This document shows positions 1 through 7,227 of a stretch of DNA of 43,489 nt, piece after piece; positions within the stretch are counted from its first letter, which is position 1; every line of letters starts with the position of its first letter. This DNA is from Alphaproteobacteria bacterium (GTDB lineage: Bacteria > Pseudomonadota > Alphaproteobacteria > Micavibrionales > Micavibrionaceae). A program made the position numbers and the translations under genes. Where the stretch lies: the NCBI GenBank assembly GCA_022763065.1, contig JALEGH010000076.1, positions 1 to 43,489 on the forward strand, written 5' to 3'. The notes under the pieces are model-generated. The model ran no database searches. It was not told the DNA's origin and saw nothing but the letters and a program-made list of their open reading frames with translations.

Positions 1-667
1 CAATAAAGGTATTGAACAAGCGGATCATAGACAGGCAATGAAGTGTTTCATCGCGCACCGACCATGTCACAATTTGCCCCATCCCTTTCATCTTATTAAA
101 ACGTGGGAAATTCATGAGAATCGCAAAAGAAGCAAACAGCGCCAGCCCTTCGGTAAAGGCACCAAACATCGCCATTGTCTTGGCAATATCGCGGCGCGAT
201 TCCATGGAAATATCTTGCATATAATCAAACTTGTCTTTCATCTCCTTGTATTTAAGGAACGCTTCATACTCGACCTCCGGCATCCCGATTGTATCCAGCA
301 AATGTGCATAAGCCGCGATGTGCACTGTTTCGATATTGGAAAAGGCCGAGAGCATCATTTGCACTTCTACAGGTCCAAAAACCTGGCTGTAATGCTTCAT
401 GTAGCAGTTATTCACCTCCACATCGCTTTGTGTGAAAAAGCGGAAAATCTGGGTCATTAAGTTTTTTTCAGCAGGCGTTAAAGTCTTTTTCCAATCTCTA
501 ACATCCTCGGCCATCGGTACTTCTTCGGGTAACCAGTGAACGCGCTGTTGCGTTAACCATGCTTCATAACACCACGGATATAAAAATGGCTTATAAAGGT
601 GACGTTCTTGCAAAAGCTTGGAATTGGATTGCGCAATATCGTTGATAGGCTTTTTTTGTGCTGACAT
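1..667 (-). CDS. nrdB: Ribonucleoside-diphosphate reductase subunit beta (class Ia R2), 5' part, cut by the window edge
   Basis: This is the small subunit of aerobic ribonucleotide reductase, which makes dNTP precursors from NDPs with a di-iron tyrosyl radical. I translated 222 codons from the ATG at 667 to the window edge. The cofactor residues occur with the E. coli R2 spacing: D82, E113, H116, radical Tyr120, E173, E207 and H210 (E. coli D84, E115, H118, Y122, E204, E238, H241). A normal tyrosyl-radical enzyme is therefore expected, not a Tyr-less variant. The start has a GGAG ribosome site about 9 bases upstream (AGCAGGAG). The C-terminus, about 100-150 residues including the tail that docks on NrdA, lies off the left edge. 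nrdA is not visible. The leader carries a hairpin and candidate NrdR boxes, listed separately. Confidence 0.95.
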   Translation of the reverse strand, partial: MSAQKKPINDIAQSNSKLLQERHLYKPFLYPWCYEAWLTQQRVHWLPEEVPMAEDVRDWKKTLTPAEKNLMTQIFRFFTQSDVEVNNCYMKHYSQVFGPVEVQMMLSAFSNIETVHIAAYAHLLDTIGMPEVEYEAFLKYKEMKDKFDYMQDISMESRRDIAKTMAMFGAFTEGLALFASFAILMNFPRFNKMKGMGQIVTWSVRDETLHCLSMIRLFNTFI

Positions 668-691
668 TTTAAAAATCTCCTGCTTAATGAC

Positions 692-709
692 GTAGGGTTC
701 TGACCCTAA
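692..709. repeat. Palindromic element in the nrdB leader (TTAGGGTC-type)
   Basis: Read on the minus strand this is TTAGGGTCAGAACCCTAC, a hairpin with 6-bp TAGGGT/ACCCTA arms and a 4-base loop, ending about 24 bases before the nrdB start codon. The same core occurs at 7214-7227, directly before the ccsB start, and at 39368-39385, between uppP and rsmD. It could be an mRNA hairpin in the nrdB leader or a member of a dispersed palindrome family. Its function is unknown. Confidence 0.5.
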
Positions 710-737
710 ATTTAACTAAAAAGAATCGTTTGATTAC

Positions 738-786
738 CCCTAATATATAGTAGGCGGAGAAATTTCAAAACACTAAATCCCCGTGT
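738..786 (-). promoter_or_regulatory. Candidate nrdB promoter with two NrdR-box-like sites
   Basis: On the minus strand, TTGAAA (768-763) and TATTAG (745-740) are separated by 17 bp and fit a housekeeping promoter for nrdB. Two sequences resemble the NrdR box (consensus acaCwATATAwTwGtgt). One at 770-786 has ACAC...TAGTGT ends but is one base too long. One at 738-753 contains ATATATAGT and matches about 11 of 16 positions. Their centres lie about 32 bp apart, close to three helical turns, as is usual for paired NrdR boxes, and they flank or overlap the -35 and -10. Neither box is a clean match, so this is a candidate only. Confidence 0.4.
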
Positions 787-866
787 TTTTTACACTTCCC
801 CCATCCTCCCGATATAGACGGGGATCTGTGTCTATCTGTGGTTTTGAAATCTAGCGCTTTAAAAAA

Positions 867-1388
867 CTATTCCTCAAACAGGGAAAGATATTCGCCGTAC
901 CCTTCCTTTTCCAGGTCCTCTACCGGAATAAATTTAAGAGAAGCCGAATTGATGCAATAGCGCAATCCGCCTTTGTCCGTCGGGCCATCGGGAAAAACAT
1001 GTCCTAAATGCGATTCGGTAGGACCCGCCTTAACTTCGGTACGTTTCATGAGAAAAGAGTTATCCTCATGCTCTGTGACAACGCTTTGCTTGATGGGTTT
1101 GGTAAAGCTCGGCCAGCCGGAACCGGAATCAAATTTATCCAGTGAAGAAAAAAGCGGTGTGCCGTCAATCACATCGACGTAAATACCCGGTTCCTTATTG
1201 TTCCAGTACTCATTTTTAAAAGGCACTTCCGTTCCCCCCTTCATCGTTACTTTTTTCTGCAAAGGGGTCAGGTGATCTGTTGAAAATTTTTGTGTCATAT
1301 TTTTCTCTAACGCTTGTTCCGCCAAAACCATATTACCTGAAACTGTGAATATTAAGCCTAACAAAGTTATTATTGTTAAAAATCTCAT
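867..1388 (-). CDS. msrB: Secreted peptide-methionine (R)-S-oxide reductase (MsrB)
   Basis: MsrB reduces the R epimer of methionine sulfoxide in oxidised proteins. Residues 1-23 form a signal peptide (Arg then a hydrophobic stretch, ending near VLA-EQ), so the enzyme should act in the periplasm. The family core is intact: [28 protein letters not shown] and GHVFPDGP, then RYCINSAS with the catalytic cysteine at residue 145. That is the only cysteine. The four zinc cysteines of classical MsrB are absent, and the usual resolving-cysteine position reads Ser (SGSGWPSF). Recycling must therefore use an external thiol, perhaps the thioredoxin-fold proteins encoded elsewhere in this window (inference). 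The start has an AGGA site 8-10 bases upstream. The gene is divergent from the histidine phosphatase. Confidence 0.93.
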   Translation of the reverse strand: MRFLTIITLLGLIFTVSGNMVLAEQALEKNMTQKFSTDHLTPLQKKVTMKGGTEVPFKNEYWNNKEPGIYVDVIDGTPLFSSLDKFDSGSGWPSFTKPIKQSVVTEHEDNSFLMKRTEVKAGPTESHLGHVFPDGPTDKGGLRYCINSASLKFIPVEDLEKEGYGEYLSLFEE

Positions 1389-1499
1389 TTCTTCATCCTG
1401 TATTTAAAACTTGATTGTAGGACTATATTCGGCTTCAAATCTTGTTTGATTACACAAAAATATTTGATTTTATCGAAGCACTGCTTTATTGGTCATATT

Positions 1500-2267
1500 A
1501 TGAGAATACTGCTTATCCGACACGCAGAGTCGGAAGGTAACGTAGACCCAAGGGAATATACCCTAAAAGGTGATCAAAATATCAGCATCACCGAAGAAGG
1601 TTGTGCGCAAGCCATTGCCGCAGGCAAGTTCTTGGAGCGATACTATAAAGATACCCAAACTAGCAAATGGCCGGAAATTTTTCTGAGTTCCTATCAAAGA
1701 CCACAAGAAACTTTCCGTGGTATTTATCAGTCAGTCAAAAATATTTTTACAGGGCAAAAATCTCCCAGATTAAAAGAAGACGTACGCCTTATTGAAAAAT
1801 TCTTTGGGGCTGCCAGTCAGCTAGAATTCGGAAATTCCGGCATGCCGCTTCAGACAAAAGCAGGGCTGCAAAAGCTCTCAAAGGCAACGCATAAAAACGA
1901 TCCCTTTTCATCAGCCCACTTATTTGGAGAATCAAGTTTAGCCACTCAAGTGCGGGTGAAAAGCTTTATAGATGGAACCCTTTCCCGTGATATTGGGGAA
2001 GGAAAGGATGATTTCCTGATTGTCTCACATGGTGCCGTCATTCAGGCTTTCATCATGGCGTGGGCACATTTGCCCATGCGGGCCAAAGCACAATTGGGCA
2101 ATCCCAATAATTGCGATATCATTGAAATTACAGGCGAACCCAAAAACTGGAAAATCACCAAAATATATGATGGTGAAGCGATGAAACCGGTGAATATCAA
2201 TTTGCTTGAAGGTATTCAGTATTTGGATGTTGATACATTGCCCGAGCTTCCTTTCAAGCCTGCATAG
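1500..2267 (+). CDS. Histidine phosphatase (phosphoglycerate-mutase-like) family protein
   Basis: This 255-residue protein belongs to the histidine phosphatase superfamily. The N-terminal phosphohistidine motif LIRHAES has the catalytic His8. A conserved arginine sits in SSYQRPQET, and the second catalytic histidine is H177 in VSHGAVIQAF. The substrate cannot be read from sequence: small phosphorylated metabolites or phosphoproteins (SixA/PhoE/CobC-like) are all possible. It has no signal peptide or membrane segment, so it is probably cytoplasmic. I chose the ATG at 1500 because the RHAES motif normally lies within the first dozen residues. An in-frame TTG at 1446 would add 18 residues with no family match. 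No clear Shine-Dalgarno precedes 1500. Confidence 0.82.
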   Translation: MRILLIRHAESEGNVDPREYTLKGDQNISITEEGCAQAIAAGKFLERYYKDTQTSKWPEIFLSSYQRPQETFRGIYQSVKNIFTGQKSPRLKEDVRLIEKFFGAASQLEFGNSGMPLQTKAGLQKLSKATHKNDPFSSAHLFGESSLATQVRVKSFIDGTLSRDIGEGKDDFLIVSHGAVIQAFIMAWAHLPMRAKAQLGNPNNCDIIEITGEPKNWKITKIYDGEAMKPVNINLLEGIQYLDVDTLPELPFKPA

Positions 2268-2284
2268 CTATTAAAAAACGTAAT

Positions 2285-2317
2285 GTTCTTGAAATGTTCT
2301 TATTTTGAGGCTATAGT
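2285..2317 (+). promoter_or_regulatory. radA promoter overlapped by an alphaproteobacterial LexA (SOS) box
   Basis: The sequence holds GTTC (2285-2288), seven bases, then GTTC (2296-2299). This is exactly the direct-repeat LexA operator GTTC-N7-GTTC known from Rhodobacter and Caulobacter. The seven-base spacer contains a -35-like TTGAAA (2289-2294). Exactly 17 bp later comes TATAGT (2312-2317), five of six matches to the consensus -10. LexA bound here would cover the -35. The predicted transcript starts near 2324, leaving about 60 bases of leader before radA at 2385. Assigning this promoter to an SOS regulon is inference from the motif and the DNA-repair gene it drives. Confidence 0.7.
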
Positions 2318-2384
2318 TGTCTCAAAATTAAGGATACCCAAAGAATACATTCTGTACTTTAGTCCCCAAATTTAGAAGACTATA

Positions 2385-3755
2385 ATGGCCAAATCATCGA
2401 AACAATATGTCTGTAACGCCTGCGGGGCCGTGACTTCCAAATGGTCGGGCAAATGCGAATCCTGCGGAGAGTGGAATTCGATCTCCGAAGAAATTGTCGA
2501 ATCCGGTGCGCCCAAAGGGTTGGGCGGCAAAAAAGGCGGGCAAAAGCTGGAGCTGTTACCATTAAAGGGGCGAGAGAAAAATCAAAAGCCCCGCCATATC
2601 ACCAATATGGCCGAATTTGACCGGGTGACAGGCGGCGGACTGGTATCCGGTTCGGCGCTCCTTATCGGCGGAGACCCAGGCATTGGGAAATCAACCCTTT
2701 TGCTGCAGGTTGTGTGCAAACTGGTAATGTCGGGTAAGAAATGCCTGTACGTCTCCGGTGAGGAAGCGGTAGATCAAGTCCGCTTACGAGCGGAGCGACT
2801 GGGGCTGGCCAATGCGCCCGTTGATCTCGCCGCCGCGACAAGCGTACGCGATATTGTGACAACGCTTGAAAATTCTCCTGAGAGCGTTGACTTGTTGGTA
2901 ATTGACTCGATCCAAACCATGTATGTCGATACGGTGGACAGCGCTCCGGGCACGGTAACGCAGGTACGTACATCCGCGCAGGAACTTATCCGCATGGCCA
3001 AGAAAAAGGGCATCTGTACGCTTTTTGTCGGTCATGTCACCAAGGAGGGGCAAATTGCCGGTCCGCGTGTCTTGGAGCATCTGGTTGATGCCGTCCTTTA
3101 TTTTGAAGGGGATCGGGGGCATCAGTTCCGCATTTTGCGCACTGTTAAAAACCGTTTCGGTCCCACCGATGAGATCGGCGTTTTCGAAATGGCGCAAGAG
3201 GGGCTGGTGGAAGTGGCCAACCCTTCAGAGCTTTTTTTGGCGCAGCGTCAGGAAAATGTGGCAGGCAGCGCCGTACTGGCAGGGTTGGAAGGAACCCGCC
3301 CTGTACTTGTGGAGGTACAAGCACTCGTCGCCCCTTCCGTTTTAGGGCATCCGCGCCGCGCGGTGATCGGTTGGGACACAAACAGGCTGGCAATGGTTCT
3401 GGCTGTTTTGGAGACACGCTGCGGTATTTCCTTATCGGATCAGGATATTTTCCTCAATATTGCAGGCGGTATTAAAATCACCGAACCCGCCGCAGACCTG
3501 GCCGTGGCTGCGGCCCTTATGAGTGCGCAGACAGGACGGCCCGTACGCAAAAATAGCGTATTTTTTGGTGAGATTGGCCTATCCGGTGAAATACGTACAG
3601 TCTCCCAGCCGGACATACGCCTCAAAGAAGCAGCCAAACTGGGGTTTGAGTGCGCGGTCATTCCCGCCCCACCCAAAAAATCGAAAAAAACCGCCAAGCC
3701 CCCCTTAGACGTACAACAAATTGAGCACGTCAATAGCTTGAGTGATTTGATATAG
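2385..3755 (+). CDS. radA: DNA repair protein RadA (branch-migration helicase)
   Basis: RadA is a RecA-like hexameric motor that extends recombination intermediates during homologous repair. At 456 residues it has the usual full length. Order of parts: C4 zinc finger (C10, C13, C24, C27), RecA-type ATPase with Walker A GDPGIGKS at 96-103 and Walker B LLVIDSI near 168-174, the RadA signature KNRFG at 255-259, and a C-terminal Lon-protease-like domain lacking the protease dyad in this family. AGAAG lies about 8 bases before the ATG. The upstream promoter carries a LexA box, so DNA damage may induce it. The M42 peptidase gene follows after 29 bases and is probably co-transcribed. Confidence 0.96.
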   Translation: MAKSSKQYVCNACGAVTSKWSGKCESCGEWNSISEEIVESGAPKGLGGKKGGQKLELLPLKGREKNQKPRHITNMAEFDRVTGGGLVSGSALLIGGDPGIGKSTLLLQVVCKLVMSGKKCLYVSGEEAVDQVRLRAERLGLANAPVDLAAATSVRDIVTTLENSPESVDLLVIDSIQTMYVDTVDSAPGTVTQVRTSAQELIRMAKKKGICTLFVGHVTKEGQIAGPRVLEHLVDAVLYFEGDRGHQFRILRTVKNRFGPTDEIGVFEMAQEGLVEVANPSELFLAQRQENVAGSAVLAGLEGTRPVLVEVQALVAPSVLGHPRRAVIGWDTNRLAMVLAVLETRCGISLSDQDIFLNIAGGIKITEPAADLAVAAALMSAQTGRPVRKNSVFFGEIGLSGEIRTVSQPDIRLKEAAKLGFECAVIPAPPKKSKKTAKPPLDVQQIEHVNSLSDLI

Positions 3756-3784
3756 TCCAGCGCTTTGATATAGTTACGCTCGCT

Positions 3785-4816
3785 ATGGCATTTGAAACCG
3801 TTCTTGATAAAACCCTTGAATATTTATCCATTCCTTCTGTCGTGGGCCATGAGGCACATTTCACGGCCTATCTGGCGCAAGATTTCGAAAAGCTTGGTCT
3901 TAAGACACACAACCATAAGGGCCTTTTGGAGATTTCCGGCAAAACACCGCACGCGCAAATTATATCCGCCCATATGGACCGGCACGGACTCGTTAGTCTG
4001 GGTGAGGGATCCTACAAATACGCCGCCGCGCATATCAGGGAAGAAAAATATGGCGAGGAAAACAAGCCTTCCAAGGCCACTCTTAAAGCGATCGGTCAGC
4101 GTTTTGAAGATGAAACTGTTTTTGCTTATGATCCCAAAACGGGAGAGGAACTTGGACGCGGTCAAATCCATGTTTGTGAGACAGGCATGGAAAACGGCGA
4201 CCCCGTTTTCCAAATCACCGGCATGCCAGCGATGTCAACAAACACACCAGTTGCGTACGCACGTATGGCTGAATTTGATGGCACATACTTGAAAGGGCAA
4301 ATTGACAATGTCCTGTCCCTTGGTGTGATTTATGCCTTATTTGATAATGGATTTGAGGGAACCGCGCTCCTATCCACCGAAGAGGAAATCGGCAAGAGCT
4401 GGATTCACATCACAGACTGGCTTGAAAAGAAAAATATTGAAACACAAAACCTCTTTATTCTGGATACCAGCCCCTACCGCTACGCTGAAGAAATCGAAGA
4501 AGGCATGATTGTCCTGCGTTACCGGGACAAAAGCGGTATTTTTAATGCAGGTTTAGTAGAGGAAATCACAAAACACTGCACCGGTCTGGACCTGCCTTTT
4601 CAACTCAAGGATGAGTATTTTCTCTCACTAGGGCTTAAGACCGCCGATCTGGGCTCCACAGAGTTGGGGCGCATTGTTCAAAACACTGATGGGCGTTGGA
4701 ACGGTGCCAGTATACAAATCCCAACGCTTGAATATCACACAAGCTATGAAACGGCGAGTAAAACATGCATTGCAAATTATTACGCCTTATTAGAAAATAT
4801 GCTAATTTCGCGTTAG
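3785..4816 (+). CDS. M42-like metallo-aminopeptidase
   Basis: This 343-residue enzyme resembles di-zinc aminopeptidases of clan MH (M42 / M18 / M20 group), which trim free N-terminal residues from peptides in the cytoplasm. The expected ligand series is in order: H63-x-D65 (SAHMDRHG), bridging D174 (KGQIDNV), catalytic E199 and E200 with E201 (STEEEIG), D227 (LILDTS) and H318 (EYHTSYE). The 3' ligand spacing best fits M42, but the middle segment (residues 80-165) is not one I recognise closely, so the subfamily and substrate are open. There is no signal peptide. The gene follows radA with a 29-base gap that contains the second copy of an 11-bp direct repeat (TTTGATATAGT at 3746 and 3764). Confidence 0.78.
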   Translation: MAFETVLDKTLEYLSIPSVVGHEAHFTAYLAQDFEKLGLKTHNHKGLLEISGKTPHAQIISAHMDRHGLVSLGEGSYKYAAAHIREEKYGEENKPSKATLKAIGQRFEDETVFAYDPKTGEELGRGQIHVCETGMENGDPVFQITGMPAMSTNTPVAYARMAEFDGTYLKGQIDNVLSLGVIYALFDNGFEGTALLSTEEEIGKSWIHITDWLEKKNIETQNLFILDTSPYRYAEEIEEGMIVLRYRDKSGIFNAGLVEEITKHCTGLDLPFQLKDEYFLSLGLKTADLGSTELGRIVQNTDGRWNGASIQIPTLEYHTSYETASKTCIANYYALLENMLISR

Positions 4817-4866
4817 ATACTTTAACCTAGGAACATAGTTAACCTACAACCCCAAGGCTTCTTTTC

Positions 4867-6018
4867 ATGCTCAAATCAATGAATCCAGAAAAATTAAGCG
4901 GTATCCTCCTTATAGTCGCTGCTTTGTTGGCCCTTATATTGGATAATTCTCCTTTGGCATGGCTATATGATTCCCTGCTGAGCACGCCTGTTATCATTCA
5001 AATTGGTGAACTCGCCATAGATAAGCCCCTGTTGCTCTGGATCAATGACGGTTTGATGGCTGTTTTTTTCTTCTTGATCGGCCTTGAGATCAAAAAAGAA
5101 ATTTTGGGCGGCGAACTTTCCAACATGAAAAAGGCCTCCCTCCCCCTGATTGCCGCCATTGGGGGAATCATTGTCCCGGCTTCCATTTATGTTGCGCTTA
5201 ACTATCAGGACCAGTTTGCTCTTTCTGGCTGGGCCGTGCCGGTCGCTACAGATATCGCCTTTGCACTAGGAATTCTGGCTTTATTAGGTGATCGAATCCC
5301 AAAGGAGCTTAAAATTCTGCTCTTGTCTCTGGCCATCATTGACGATGTTGCTGCCATTGTCATCATCGCTGTATTCTATACACAAGGTCTATCTTTAATG
5401 GCCCTCGGACTGGCTTCTATTGGCCTGATCAGCGCCTTGGCCATGAATAAATTCGGTGTCAAAAAAGTCGCGCCCTATATCCTGATTGGCATATTTATGT
5501 GGGTTTGCGTTCTCAAATCCGGTGTCCATGCCACCCTCGCAGGTGTTGTGCTTGCCTTTTGTATTCCAATGCGTACGGACAACCCTAAAGAATGTCCCGT
5601 CAAGGAGTTGGAACATGCGCTTCACCCTTGGGTGTATTTCATGATTATGCCGCTTTTTGCCTTTGCCAATGCCGGACTTTATCTCGGCGATTTTACATTT
5701 GAGACCCTTCTCAATCCCGTACCGCTTGGTATTATCGGCGGATTGTTCATAGGCAAGCAATTAGGTGTCTTCAGCTTTATCTGGCTAGGCGCCAAATTGA
5801 AATTGTGCGAAAAACCAAATACCGTATCTTGGCCGCATATCTACGGTTTGGCCCTTTTAACAGGGATAGGCTTTACGATGAGTTTATTTATCGGCACTCT
5901 GGCCTACGGCAATGACCCCATTATTGCGCAAGTGCGTTTAGGGATATTAGTGGCTTCACTTCTTTCGGCCCTATGCGGTTTCCTTGTCTTGAAATGGGCA
6001 AAGGATCCAAAAAGATAG
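4867..6018 (+). CDS. nhaA: Na+/H+ antiporter NhaA
   Basis: NhaA exports Na+ (or Li+) in exchange for two protons across the inner membrane, supporting pH and salt homeostasis. The 383-residue protein has about 12 hydrophobic segments and the diagnostic residues: D129 in ATDIAFALG (E. coli D133) and the ion-binding pair D159-D160 in AIIDDVAAI (E. coli D163-D164). The helix with FFFLIGLEIKKE, part of the pH-sensor region, is also present. Starts at 4867 and at the in-frame ATG at 4879 are both possible. AAGG lies about 9-12 bases before 4867. It ends only 12 bases from the end of the convergent carbonic anhydrase gene, with no terminator between them. Confidence 0.96.
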   Translation: MLKSMNPEKLSGILLIVAALLALILDNSPLAWLYDSLLSTPVIIQIGELAIDKPLLLWINDGLMAVFFFLIGLEIKKEILGGELSNMKKASLPLIAAIGGIIVPASIYVALNYQDQFALSGWAVPVATDIAFALGILALLGDRIPKELKILLLSLAIIDDVAAIVIIAVFYTQGLSLMALGLASIGLISALAMNKFGVKKVAPYILIGIFMWVCVLKSGVHATLAGVVLAFCIPMRTDNPKECPVKELEHALHPWVYFMIMPLFAFANAGLYLGDFTFETLLNPVPLGIIGGLFIGKQLGVFSFIWLGAKLKLCEKPNTVSWPHIYGLALLTGIGFTMSLFIGTLAYGNDPIIAQVRLGILVASLLSALCGFLVLKWAKDPKR

Positions 6019-6030
6019 CTTATAAAAAAT

Positions 6031-6705
6031 CTAGCAAAATTTCCGGTTGTTTACTATAGAAGGCTCTTCCTTATAAGAAATATCAACAAATTGATCTTTT
6101 TCCTGATCAAGAGCAAAAAGCCGTGCTTTTTCTATATCAAAATAGGCCCCGTGAATCTCAAGCTCTCCCGTCTTCACCGCTCCAGCAATAAAATCATACC
6201 CCATCAAGTTTTGTAAAGAATGGCGGATCGTATTTTGCTCTGTTTGCAGCTGTAAATCAGCCCCTTGCGCCCCACTTTGGAGTGCCTTTTCAATGCCGGG
6301 TTTCGCAACTGCTACCCAGCTATCAATATATTGATTGGGAAAGGTTTTTCCTTGTAAGTGATCCGTACAAGCCGCGACACCGCCGCACTGGCTATGTCCA
6401 ACCACCACAATATGTTTAACTTTCAAATGCTCTACAGCATATTCGAGCGCTGCGGCCGTTGAATTTCTTGTCCTTCCCTGATCATCGGGCGGGACGAGCG
6501 CCGCCACATTTCTCACTGTGAAGACTTCGCCGGGACCAACGTTAAATATCTGCTCCAACGGTACACGAGAATCGGAACATCCGATCAACATCACTTCAGG
6601 CTTTTGCCCGTTTTGTGCCAACTCACGGTAAAGCTCTTTGTGAGATTCCCGCTCCTTTTTCAGGAAATGCTGATATTTGTTCACAAGATTTTTCACAAAT
6701 TGCAT
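6031..6705 (-). CDS. Beta-class carbonic anhydrase
   Basis: This enzyme interconverts CO2 and bicarbonate, supplying bicarbonate for carboxylation and buffering the cytoplasm. The 224-residue sequence has all beta-class active-site residues: C43, D45 and R47 in LIGCSDSRVP, and H104 and C107 in VGHSQCGGV. The zinc ligands are thus Cys-His-Cys with the Asp-Arg dyad. There is no signal peptide. A GGAG ribosome site sits just upstream of the ATG (TTTGGAGCC-ATG). Its pairing tail-to-tail with nhaA may be meaningful, since both influence internal pH, but that is inference only. It is divergent from the cNMP-binding-fold gene with 91 bases between starts. Confidence 0.95.
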   Translation of the reverse strand: MQFVKNLVNKYQHFLKKERESHKELYRELAQNGQKPEVMLIGCSDSRVPLEQIFNVGPGEVFTVRNVAALVPPDDQGRTRNSTAAALEYAVEHLKVKHIVVVGHSQCGGVAACTDHLQGKTFPNQYIDSWVAVAKPGIEKALQSGAQGADLQLQTEQNTIRHSLQNLMGYDFIAGAVKTGELEIHGAYFDIEKARLFALDQEKDQFVDISYKEEPSIVNNRKFC

Positions 6706-6796
6706 GGCTCCAAATCTACTTGCTTTTTCTTTTTACATCAAATCATTTATGCAGATGATGTTGTCATTCTAGGTCAAACATATTATCTTTTTACAC

Positions 6797-7168
6797 ATGT
6801 CTGATTCACTCGAAACATTTATTTATCCGGAAGGCCGCGTGATTATTGAGCAAGGCGAACCTGCCATGGAAGCCTTCTTAATCGAAGACGGTAAAGTCAA
6901 AGTCACCATTGAAAAAGATGGCAAAACCATTGAACTGGCCGAGCTCGGCGAGGACCAGATTTTTGGCGAGACCGCGCTCTTCAAAGGCTCCGATTATGGC
7001 GCAACTGTCACCGCGCTCGAAGAAACAACAGTTGTTAAAATCACACCAGATATTCTGGATATTAAAATCAGGCTTTGCGATCCTATGGTCCGTGCACTCA
7101 TCCGTATGATGATGGAACGTCAACGCCGTTCCAATGATGAGCTTGCCGACTACCGCACTCAGGATTAG
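6797..7168 (+). CDS. Stand-alone cyclic-nucleotide-binding-fold protein
   Basis: The 123 residues are essentially one Crp/CAP-type beta-roll domain with no DNA-binding helix-turn-helix, kinase or channel attached. The roll runs about residues 5-105 and ends in a short helix (RMMMERQRRS). The phosphate-binding cassette reads FGETALFKGSDYGAT (residues 56-70). The glutamate E58 is there, but the arginine that binds the cyclic phosphate in CRP (R82) is replaced by Tyr67. Cyclic AMP or GMP binding is therefore doubtful, and the domain may serve as a protein-binding module. No Shine-Dalgarno is visible. A TATTAT lies 10-16 bases before the ATG, so the transcript may be nearly leaderless. It precedes the Ccs operon by 59 bases and could be co-transcribed. 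Confidence 0.85.
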   Translation: MSDSLETFIYPEGRVIIEQGEPAMEAFLIEDGKVKVTIEKDGKTIELAELGEDQIFGETALFKGSDYGATVTALEETTVVKITPDILDIKIRLCDPMVRALIRMMMERQRRSNDELADYRTQD

Positions 7169-7213
7169 TCAAAACATATACCCAATTTATATTGAATAGC
7201 TGGCCCATAAGAT

Positions 7214-7227
7214 TTAGGGTCGGAACC
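7214..7227 (+). repeat. Half-palindrome of the TTAGGGTC family at the ccsB start
   Basis: TTAGGGTCGGAACC abuts the ccsB ATG. It shares its first 14 bases, allowing one change, with the perfect palindrome at 39368-39385 and the near-palindrome at 692-709. Here the right arm is broken by the start codon. The AGGGT part could serve as ribosome binding site. Confidence 0.4.

Noticed and set aside
38..460. 140-codon plus-strand open frame at the left edge
   Set aside because: It is antisense to a clear nrdB frame with all cofactor residues; its product is rich in His and Arg without any family pattern.
814..835. ATAGAC/GTCTAT inverted repeat downstream of msrB
   Set aside because: Only 6 bp with a 10-base loop and no T-run on the msrB strand; too weak to call a terminator.
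3746..3774. 11-bp direct repeat TTTGATATAGT at the end of radA
   Set aside because: Only two copies, 18 bp apart, one overlapping the radA stop; no operator or attachment-site context, so it is likely a small local duplication.
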